A program made the translations under genes and the position numbers. The notes beneath the pieces are model-generated. The model was not told where the DNA came from. It was given only the letters and a program-made list of their open reading frames with translations, and did not search any database. From assembly GCA_020629895.1 (NCBI GenBank), contig JAHDCM010000119.1:2204-9163 (forward strand): DNA of 6,960 bases, written 5' to 3'. The DNA comes from Bacteroidota bacterium. GTDB lineage: Bacteria; Bacteroidota; Bacteroidia; Chitinophagales; UBA2359. Below are positions 1 through 5,508 of the stretch, piece after piece (positions within the stretch are counted from its first letter, which is position 1; every line of letters begins with the position of its first letter).

Positions 1-33
1 AAAAAAAAAGCCTCACTGAAAAATCAGTGAGGC
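1..33 (-). terminator. Rho-independent terminator of the leftward T9SS cargo gene
   Basis: A perfect 10-bp stem (GCCTCACTGA at 10-19, TCAGTGAGGC at 24-33) closes a 4-base AAAA loop. Read on the minus strand, the stem is followed at once by nine T residues (the A-run at 1-9). This is the canonical intrinsic terminator layout. It lies 53 bases beyond the stop codon of the leftward gene. There is no T-run on the plus-strand side, so it should act only on leftward transcription. Confidence 0.93.
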
Positions 34-86
34 TGTTCATTAGATTTAGTTACTTTATCTATTTAATGATTATTCATGAAGAATAA

Positions 87-1502
87 TTATTGCTTGATGA
101 TTTTCTCTACCGAAGACTCACCACTTGCAGTTGTAATATTTACAAAGTAAGTTCCGATTGGTAAAGATGTTACATCTAAGTTAACAACGTTAACTCCTGT
201 AGTTGCATCAGCCTTAGCACTTGTAAGTACTCTACCTGAAACATCATAGATTTCAATGGTAATTTCGGTTAACTCATTACTAAGGAACTCAACATATACC
301 ATATCACTTGCTGGTACAGGATAGATATTAGAAATACCATTATCCACGTTTCCTCGAATAATAGAGATCACATAAGAAGCTGATTTGTTACCATTATAAT
401 CAACAGAAACAATTCGGTAGTAAGTAACACCATCGTTAGCAGCATCATCTACAAAAGAGTAGTTAGATGCATTAGTAGTAGTACCAGCACCTTTTACGAT
501 TCCTACTTGTGAGAAGTTCACACCATCAGTAGAACTTTCAATAACGAAATAATCATTATCTGTTTCAGTAGCAGTTGACCACGCTAATTCGTTACCAACA
601 TTACCAGCATTACCTTCAAAACCTGACCAAAAAATAGGAGTTGGGTTATTACCCATTGAAGCGATACCTGCATCAAAAGAGAAATCAGCATCAGCACCTA
701 CGGTAAAAAGTCCAGTTAAACCATCTGCATCAAAGTCACTATCAAAACCATCAATTGTAGCATTAGCTGCTGTACCTTCCATAAATGCAGGATACTCAAT
801 TTCTAAGTAGTAGGTTCCAGCACCAACTTCAAAAGCATAGTTACCATTCGCATCAGTAACAGTAGTACCTACTAAGTTACCATTCGCGTCATAAATTTTC
901 ACAACGACACCAGGGAAACCAGGCTCACCAGGATCTTGTACCCCATCACCATTGGAGTCGAACCAAACAAAGTTACCTACATTAAATCCTGGACAAGGAT
1001 CACAGGCTGGCCCATTAACTGTTGCCACACCCGACATAATTAATACAAAATCAGGATTTGTAGAAGTCCAAGTACCAACTGGCCCTTCAATTCCTAAATT
1101 TTTCAAAGCACTAATAGAACCATCTCTTACAGTAAGTGGATCAATAGCAAATCTATCATCTGCATCAAAGTACAAATAGTAGATTGCATAGTCTCCCGAA
1201 GGAACATTTGTAAAAGTAGAACTTGAGCTAATTTGGTCAATTAACCCATCATCGTCATCTCCTCCAACTGTTGCGTTATTTTCATCTACTAATAAATAAC
1301 GTACCAACTCTGAAGTACTTCCTAAACTACAAGGATCAGTATCAGCAGTTAATGTACCTCCTCCCAAACAATTACAGTCTTCAAGGTCTTGACTTCCACA
1401 AGGGAATGTTTGTGCTTGTGCATTTTGCTGCACTGAAAAGAATAGTGCGAAAAGCGCAATCATGCAAATAGAGATAGCTTTTCTGTTTGTAAAGTTGTTC
1501 AT
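87..1502 (-). CDS. Secreted multidomain protein with SdrD_B-like domain and T9SS type A sorting domain
   Basis: A 471-residue secreted protein, probably cell-surface or extracellular. Residues 1-30 form a signal peptide: basic Arg7-Lys8, a hydrophobic core at about 9-24, and an AQA site predicting cleavage before Gln31. Residues 31-174 match no family I recognise; they contain six cysteines (35, 43, 45, 58, 167, 170) and an Asp-rich stretch at 82-86. Residues 175-280 look like an SdrD_B/Cna-B-type beta-sandwich, opening with GNFVWFDSNGDGVQD, whose D182-N184-D186-D190 pattern resembles a calcium loop. Residues about 291-382 resemble the fibronectin-like module often found before Bacteroidota sorting domains (WSTATETDNDYFVIESS, then YYRIVSVDYNG). 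Residues 392-471 fit the T9SS type A C-terminal domain (NIYPVPASD, IEIYDVSGRV, LPIGTYFVNI). In known T9SS systems this domain is removed and the protein is released or attached to the surface. No enzymatic domain is seen; adhesin or structural roles are inference. AGAGG lies a few bases before the ATG. The gene is monocistronic within the window, with its own promoter and terminator. Confidence 0.9.
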   Translation of the reverse strand: MNNFTNRKAISICMIALFALFFSVQQNAQAQTFPCGSQDLEDCNCLGGGTLTADTDPCSLGSTSELVRYLLVDENNATVGGDDDDGLIDQISSSSTFTNVPSGDYAIYYLYFDADDRFAIDPLTVRDGSISALKNLGIEGPVGTWTSTNPDFVLIMSGVATVNGPACDPCPGFNVGNFVWFDSNGDGVQDPGEPGFPGVVVKIYDANGNLVGTTVTDANGNYAFEVGAGTYYLEIEYPAFMEGTAANATIDGFDSDFDADGLTGLFTVGADADFSFDAGIASMGNNPTPIFWSGFEGNAGNVGNELAWSTATETDNDYFVIESSTDGVNFSQVGIVKGAGTTTNASNYSFVDDAANDGVTYYRIVSVDYNGNKSASYVISIIRGNVDNGISNIYPVPASDMVYVEFLSNELTEITIEIYDVSGRVLTSAKADATTGVNVVNLDVTSLPIGTYFVNITTASGESSVEKIIKQ

Positions 1503-1605
1503 TATTCCTCTGTTTATTTAAGGTTATTGATTTTTATAAATGTTGATTGTATAAAGTTGAATAATGCAAAGAATCATTTCCATAATGTCGTCATTATAGA
1601 CTCTG

Positions 1606-1613
1606 CAAACATA
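1606..1613 (-). promoter_or_regulatory. Bacteroidota -7 promoter element for the T9SS cargo gene
   Basis: On the minus strand this reads TATGTTTG followed by CA, a perfect match to the Bacteroidota -7 consensus TAnnTTTG. I found no other match on the minus strand in the intergenic region. Transcription would start near 1599, giving a leader of roughly 95 bases. The -33 TTG is weak: the nearest TTG upstream is separated by 14 bases, against the usual 17-23, and belongs to the palindrome at 1627-1642. Confidence 0.6.
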
Positions 1614-1626
1614 CAATAGTCACGCT

Positions 1627-1642
1627 CCAATTAAATAATTGG
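1627..1642. promoter_or_regulatory. Palindrome upstream of the leftward -7 box, possible operator
   Basis: CCAATTAAATAATTGG is an inverted repeat with perfect 7-base arms around a 2-base centre. It begins 13 bases upstream of the TATGTTTG box. That places it at about -28 to -43 from the inferred start, where the -33 element would lie. This position suits a dimeric regulator's binding site. The role is inferred only from symmetry and position, and AT-rich palindromes can arise by chance. Confidence 0.35.
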
Positions 1643-1720
1643 TTTTATTAAATAGGTTAACTTATTGACAAAAATTACTGTAAAGATATGTTGAAAAGCC
1701 TAAACTAAATATAAAATTCC

Positions 1721-1741
1721 GTTTTTTTTTTCAAAAAAAAC
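1721..1741. repeat. T10-C-A8 homopolymer tract, self-complementary
   Basis: Ten T residues (1722-1731), one C, then eight A residues (1733-1740), bounded by G1721 and C1741. The arms 1721-1729 and 1733-1741 are perfectly complementary around a 3-base TTC centre. Such a tract can bend DNA, act as an upstream AT element, or vary in length by replication slippage. It lacks a GC-rich stem, so I do not call it a terminator. Confidence 0.4.
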
Positions 1742-2068
1742 CAAACAAATCCATAACACATTGAAATAGTGCGGCTTTTACATTTGGACAAACTCTAAAA
1801 AACTAATGTGATCTTGCAAAAACTAACATTGGGGTTTTCATCTATTACATAGGTTCCCCACTAAGTTAAGAATTTAAATAAAAAGTTATTGACGAAATAA
1901 TTACAATTAAGACTTGAGTACACTAATATACTATCAATATCCAAACTTGCACAATAATACCACTACTTTTATTGTAATTTCCAATAAGTTGCTAAAAATG
2001 TGATATTTTTTTACACTTTTATGGTTATCAAGCAATTAAAGGCACATTAAGATAGTTAAACCATTGTT

Positions 2069-2093
2069 TTTTTGAAAGACTATTTTTCAAAAA
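2069..2093. promoter_or_regulatory. Inverted repeat upstream of the rightward promoter, possible operator
   Basis: TTTTTGAAA (2069-2077) and TTTCAAAAA (2085-2093) are perfect 9-base inverted arms separated by 7 bases. The element ends 17 bases before the TATCTTTG box, so it sits where an activator or repressor of the polysaccharide operon could bind. It occupies the -33 region, where no TTG is present. Its low complexity makes chance plausible. Confidence 0.28.
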
Positions 2094-2110
2094 CTTCATT
2101 TACAATAGCT

Positions 2111-2118
2111 TATCTTTG
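2111..2118 (+). promoter_or_regulatory. Bacteroidota -7 promoter element for the sugar-nucleotide operon
   Basis: TATCTTTG followed by CA perfectly matches TAnnTTTG and has the same TATnTTTGCA form as the leftward promoter. Transcription would start near 2125, leaving a leader of about 140 bases before the preferred epimerase start at 2268. No TTG occurs 17-23 bases upstream, so the promoter may be weak or activator-dependent. It is the best candidate to drive all four rightward genes, since the gaps between them contain no other convincing promoter. Confidence 0.6.
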
Positions 2119-2267
2119 CAAAAAGTTCAACTCTTTCTTTAAATTGATGATCGGTCTCTGTTGTCAAAACGTATTGTAAAGACAGCCGTTCTATTACTAA
2201 TAGTCGTATCAACCATTCAGATATGGCAAAAGATCTATCAGAATATATCAGCTCTGAAGCAAAAAAC

Positions 2268-3302
2268 ATGAAAATACTTATTACTGGTGCCGCCGGCTTT
2301 ATTGGATTCCATTTAACAAAAGCACTTGCCATGCAACAAGGTATAAGCGTTGTAGGTGTTGATAACATAAATGATTACTATGATACTTCCCTAAAATGGG
2401 GAAGACTAGAGGAAGTCGGAATTCACCAAGCTAATGTTGCCTATAACCAACCTGTTACAAGTACTTCTCTACCCTCTTACAAGTTTAGACTATTGGACAT
2501 TGTGGATAAAGAAAACCTCACACAATTATTTGAAGAAGAACAGATAGATATTGTATGTAACTTAGCTGCCCAAGCAGGAGTAAGATACAGTCTTGAAAAT
2601 CCAGATGTTTACATTCAAAGCAATATCGTAGGATTTTTGAATATTTTAGAAGCTTGTCGAAGCTATGAGATAAATAGGTTAGTTTATGCAAGTAGTTCTA
2701 GTGTTTATGGACTAAATGAAGAAGTACCTTTCGCAACTCATCACCAAGTAGATCACCCTATTAGTCTATATGCAGCATCTAAAAAGTCGAATGAACTCAT
2801 GGCTCATGCTTACAGCCATTTATATAACATTCCAACCATAGGATTACGCTTTTTTACCGTATATGGCCCCTGGGGACGACCAGATATGGCTTACTTCTTA
2901 TTTACTGATAAAATTCTTCACAACAAACCAATTGATGTGTATAATCATGGAGAGATGAGCCGCGACTTTACTTATATTGATGATATAATCGAAGGACTCG
3001 TAAAGACCATTCAACAACCCATAAAAATGGAAATAGGCAAAGCTCCTTATAAGGTCTATAATATTGGTAATAACAAACCTGTTAATCTTCTACACTTCAT
3101 CGAATGTATTGAGGAAAAACTTGGTATTAAAGCCACAAAAAAATTTTTACCTTTGCAGCCAGGTGATGTCACGACCACTTGGGCAGATGTAAATGACTTT
3201 ATTGAAGACTTTGATTATGCTCCCAACACACCCATAGAAGTGGGAGTCGCTAATTTTGTTAATTGGTACCAAACTTTTTATCAAATTAAAGCTCCACAAT
3301 AA
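2268..3302 (+). CDS. UDP-glucuronate 4-epimerase (extended SDR family)
   Basis: Predicted to interconvert UDP-glucuronate and UDP-galacturonate in the cytoplasm using bound NAD+, supplying a uronic acid for surface polysaccharide. The 344 residues span a complete family member. The N-terminus MKILITGAAGFIGFH carries the Rossmann GxxGxxG motif (Gly7, Gly10, Gly13). NLAAQAGVRYSLENP (98-112) and ASSSSVYG (141-148) follow; Ser145 lies 23 residues before the catalytic Tyr168 of the YxxxK motif (Lys172). RFFTVYGPWGRPDMA (194-208) and RDFTYIDDI (232-240) are typical of UDP-glucuronate epimerases rather than GalE or dTDP-glucose dehydratases. An in-frame ATG at 2223 would add 15 residues. I chose 2268 because the Rossmann strand normally begins at the initiator Met and an A-rich stretch precedes it. 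It is the first gene of the rightward operon, followed by a 137-base gap. Activity on another UDP-sugar acid cannot be excluded. Confidence 0.9.
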   Translation: MKILITGAAGFIGFHLTKALAMQQGISVVGVDNINDYYDTSLKWGRLEEVGIHQANVAYNQPVTSTSLPSYKFRLLDIVDKENLTQLFEEEQIDIVCNLAAQAGVRYSLENPDVYIQSNIVGFLNILEACRSYEINRLVYASSSSVYGLNEEVPFATHHQVDHPISLYAASKKSNELMAHAYSHLYNIPTIGLRFFTVYGPWGRPDMAYFLFTDKILHNKPIDVYNHGEMSRDFTYIDDIIEGLVKTIQQPIKMEIGKAPYKVYNIGNNKPVNLLHFIECIEEKLGIKATKKFLPLQPGDVTTTWADVNDFIEDFDYAPNTPIEVGVANFVNWYQTFYQIKAPQ

Positions 3303-3439
3303 TCACTCAACCCCATTAATTAGGTTCCATTCACCAATCCATGAATGACAAGGAATGGTATGAAATAAATCGACTTATTTATTTTATTAGTCATTACCAA
3401 AGTACTTACTCTTTATTTTACCAAACTACTTACTGCTTT

Positions 3440-4597
3440 ATGAATCGCTCCTTTCTGATTATTTTATTGTTCTTTTTTTGTTTATCTGCTTGTACCAAAA
3501 AGCAAATAAAACTAAGAGAACTGAAAATACAACAAGGAATTGCTTTTTATAACGATGCTCCTTTTACAGGTGTCGCCTACCAAACTTATAAAAATGGCAA
3601 GAACATGTCCGAAATTTTTTATAAAGAAGGAAAAGTAGATGGCACGAAAACAGAATGGTATAATACAGGAGCTAAAAAAAAGGAAGTAAGCTTTGTAAAT
3701 GGCATCAAAGAGGGTAAATTAACTGCTTGGCATCCAAACGGAGAACTAAAAGAAGAATCAACTTATGTCAATGACTCTATACAAGGTATGCTTACCGAAT
3801 GGTATAATGATGGAGCCAAAAAGGTAGAAACCATTTATGTTGCAGGAAAGAAAAATGGAACTAAAAAAGGATGGTACCCCAATGGAACACAACGATTAGA
3901 AGCTAGTTTTCTCAATGATATACCAACAGGAACTCGTATTGAGTGGTTCGAAAATAATAATAAGAAACTAGAAGAGAACTATACCGAAGAAGGCAAAAGA
4001 GATGGTATAAAAATTAGCTGGCATGAAAACGGAGAAAAACAGTCGGAAGTAACCTTTAAAAACGGAATCAAAGTTGGGAAAGAACTAGCATGGTATGACA
4101 ATCAACAACCTAGAGCAGAACGTTACTATGATGCACAAGGAGAAATCAAAGGACTTGTAAAAGAATGGTATAATACAGGAGATCCCAAACTTGAAAAAAA
4201 CTTTGATAGCCTCAAAACAGGAGAAAGTAAAGAATGGTATCCCAATGGCAACCAAAAGAGTTACCGTCGTTTTGTAGAAGGACGGCTTGATGGCACCATG
4301 ACCGAATGGTTCGAAAACGGAAACAAAAAATTAGAAATCACCTACGTTCAAGGAACAGAAAGTGACCAAAAAATCGAATGGTTCGAAAATGGAATTGTAA
4401 AAGCAGAAACGACCTATACCGAAAATGGGATGGTCGATAATATTAAAATGTGGAACAAAAATGGAGTTCGCCTAAGTGATATAGAAGTAGAGAACCTCAA
4501 TAAACGAAAAAAAGCATTGGCTAACAAACAAAAAAAACAAGGAAAAAAAGGAAAAACCAAAAACAAACCTAATTCAAAAAAACAAAAGAAAAAATAA
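3440..4597 (+). CDS. Repeat lipoprotein of the YwqK/MORN-like family with lysine-rich tail
   Basis: A 385-residue predicted lipoprotein. The signal peptide MNRSFLIILLFFFCLSAC ends in a lipobox (Leu15-Ser-Ala-Cys18), so Cys18 should be lipidated. Residues 19-23 (TKKQI) are basic and lack the acidic surface-export signal described in some Bacteroidota lipoproteins, which hints at a periplasm-facing protein. Residues about 45-345 are about thirteen tandem repeats of roughly 24 residues with core EWYxNGxxKxExxYxxG, as in the YwqK/MORN-type families. The core Trp falls at 73, 97, 121, 145, 169, 194, 218, 243, 266, 290, 314 and 338; the first unit, near residue 49, is degenerate. Residues 355-385 form a strongly basic tail of mostly Lys. 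An in-frame ATG at 3341 would add 33 residues and bury the signal peptide, so 3440 is preferred. Some family members are labelled antitoxins in databases; nothing here supports that role. The gene sits between two sugar-nucleotide genes, which suggests envelope or polysaccharide work, but its function is unknown. Confidence 0.85.
   Translation: MNRSFLIILLFFFCLSACTKKQIKLRELKIQQGIAFYNDAPFTGVAYQTYKNGKNMSEIFYKEGKVDGTKTEWYNTGAKKKEVSFVNGIKEGKLTAWHPNGELKEESTYVNDSIQGMLTEWYNDGAKKVETIYVAGKKNGTKKGWYPNGTQRLEASFLNDIPTGTRIEWFENNNKKLEENYTEEGKRDGIKISWHENGEKQSEVTFKNGIKVGKELAWYDNQQPRAERYYDAQGEIKGLVKEWYNTGDPKLEKNFDSLKTGESKEWYPNGNQKSYRRFVEGRLDGTMTEWFENGNKKLEITYVQGTESDQKIEWFENGIVKAETTYTENGMVDNIKMWNKNGVRLSDIEVENLNKRKKALANKQKKQGKKGKTKNKPNSKKQKKK
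3575..4474 (+). repeat. Tandem ~72-base coding repeats in the lipoprotein gene
   Basis: About thirteen units of roughly 72 bases encode the 24-residue MORN-like repeats. Spacing between conserved Trp codons is 23-25 codons. Some units share long identical DNA: a 20-base stretch beginning AGAATGGTATAATACAGG is exact at 3652-3671 and 4162-4181, exactly 170 codons apart. GAATGGTTCGAAAA recurs near 4304 and 4377. Most units have diverged at the DNA level, so the array is old, but the shared blocks could still support unit gain or loss by recombination. Confidence 0.8.
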
Positions 4598-4635
4598 CCC
4601 AGTTATTTCTACCCCCTATCAATAAACTCTATACA

Positions 4636-5508
4636 ATGAAAGGAATTATCCTCGCAGGTGGATCAGGTACAAGATTGTATCCTATCACACATGCCATCAG
4701 TAAACAGTTGATGCCAATTTATGATAAACCAATGATCTACTACCCCCTATCTGTACTCATGATGGCAGGTATTAGAGACATTTTGATTATATCTACTCCA
4801 CATGACCTACCCAACTTCTGGAAACTACTCAAAGATGGAAGCCAGCTAGGCTGCAACTTCTCTTACATAGAACAAAAAGTGCCAAATGGACTAGCTCAAG
4901 CATTTGTACTAGGAGAAAACTTTATCAAAGATGATAAAGTCTGCTTAATTTTGGGAGACAATATCTTCCATAAAGCAGGTCTCCAAAAAACACTACAAAA
5001 CAACAATGATCCCGAAGGAGGGATTGTCTTTGCCTACCAAGTGTCCGACCCAGAACGATATGGAGTAGTAGACTTTGACGATGAATTTAATGCGCTTTCC
5101 ATCGAAGAAAAACCTGCCAAACCAAAATCAAACTTTGCCGTTCCAGGGCTTTATTTTTACGACAACTCAGTAGTAGAGGTCGCCAAAAACCTAAAACCAA
5201 GTGCCAGAGGTGAATACGAAATTACCGATGTCAATAAGCACTACCTAGAAGCAGGTAAACTAAAAGTAGCCGTACTTGGTCGTGGTACCGCTTGGCTCGA
5301 TACAGGAACCTTCGATTCACTCATGCAAGCCAGTCAATTCATTCAAGTTATCGAACAACGACAAGGGCTAAAAGTAGGATGTATCGAAGAAGTAGCACAT
5401 AATATGGGCTTCATCGACGATGCCCAATTAGAGCGATTAGCCGAACCTCTCAAAAAAAGTGGATACGGACAATACCTTATCCGACAGTTAAACAACCGCA
5501 AACTATGA
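4636..5508 (+). CDS. rfbA: Glucose-1-phosphate thymidylyltransferase
   Basis: Catalyses dTTP + glucose-1-phosphate to dTDP-glucose + pyrophosphate, the entry step to dTDP-rhamnose and other dTDP-deoxysugars; cytoplasmic. At 290 residues it has the family's usual length. The nucleotidyltransferase signature LAGGSGTRLYPIT (6-18) is followed by SKQLMP (22-27). GDNIF (107-111) contains Asp108, and AWLDTGT (219-225) contains Asp222; these correspond to the two Mg2+-binding aspartates of characterised RmlA enzymes. RYGVV (141-145), EEKP (157-160) and GEYEITD (192-198) are also typical. The gene starts 38 bases after the lipoprotein stop and its stop overlaps the next start (ATGA), indicating co-transcription and probably translational coupling. 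RmlB, C and D are absent from the window. Because the next gene is a 2,3-dehydratase, the product may be channelled to a 2-deoxysugar as well as, or instead of, rhamnose. Confidence 0.96.
   Translation: MKGIILAGGSGTRLYPITHAISKQLMPIYDKPMIYYPLSVLMMAGIRDILIISTPHDLPNFWKLLKDGSQLGCNFSYIEQKVPNGLAQAFVLGENFIKDDKVCLILGDNIFHKAGLQKTLQNNNDPEGGIVFAYQVSDPERYGVVDFDDEFNALSIEEKPAKPKSNFAVPGLYFYDNSVVEVAKNLKPSARGEYEITDVNKHYLEAGKLKVAVLGRGTAWLDTGTFDSLMQASQFIQVIEQRQGLKVGCIEEVAHNMGFIDDAQLERLAEPLKKSGYGQYLIRQLNNRKL

Larger units (their letters stand above)
1503..2267. other. AT-rich divergent intergenic region
   Basis: These 765 bases separate the divergent starts of the T9SS cargo gene and the UDP-glucuronate epimerase. 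I see no protein-coding frame of convincing length and no tRNA or recognisable riboswitch. The contents I can support are a leftward -7 box with an adjacent palindrome, a T10-C-A8 tract, a rightward -7 box with an inverted repeat upstream, and a roughly 140-base leader for the epimerase operon. The stretch 1790-2060 holds nothing I can identify beyond AT-rich sequence and weak short inverted repeats. An unannotated small RNA there cannot be excluded by eye. Confidence 0.7.

Noticed and set aside
1721..1741. T10-C-A8 tract as an intrinsic terminator
   Set aside because: There is no GC-rich stem and no gene ends nearby; it lies in the middle of a divergent intergenic region.
1779..1786. TACATTTG, a second plus-strand match to TAnnTTTG
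   Set aside because: The nearest TTG is only 15 bases upstream, it lacks the TATnTTTGCA form of the other two boxes, and it would leave a leader of nearly 480 bases. A chance match in AT-rich DNA is likely.
2096..2368. 90-codon frame on the minus strand across the operon promoter and epimerase start
   Set aside because: It lies antisense to the conserved Rossmann N-terminus, matches no family, has no promoter of its own, and its overlap with a perfect rightward -7 box makes it unlikely to be a gene.
3251..3258. TAATTTTG inside the end of the epimerase gene as a promoter for the lipoprotein
   Set aside because: It is in coding sequence about 180 bases before the next start, with no -33 TTG at proper spacing. 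Such short matches are expected by chance.
2268..3302. UDP-glucose 4-epimerase (GalE) or dTDP-glucose 4,6-dehydratase (RmlB) identity for the epimerase
   Set aside because: The AQAGVRYSLENP and FFTVYGPWGRPDMA motifs are characteristic of UDP-glucuronate 4-epimerases and differ from the usual GalE and RmlB forms.
3341..3439. 33-residue N-terminal extension of the repeat lipoprotein from the upstream ATG
   Set aside because: It would place a clear lipoprotein signal peptide (MNRS...LSAC) inside the protein. The signal peptide's own Met at 3440 is the far better start.
3440..4597. Antitoxin function for the YwqK-type repeat protein
   Set aside because: The protein has a lipoprotein signal and no adjacent toxin gene; the antitoxin label comes from other family members and is not supported by this context.
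4592..4608. Hairpin AAATAAC-CCA-GTTATTT across the lipoprotein stop codon as a terminator
   Set aside because: The stem is almost all A-T with one G-C pair, the loop is three bases and no T-run follows, so it should not stop transcription before rfbA.
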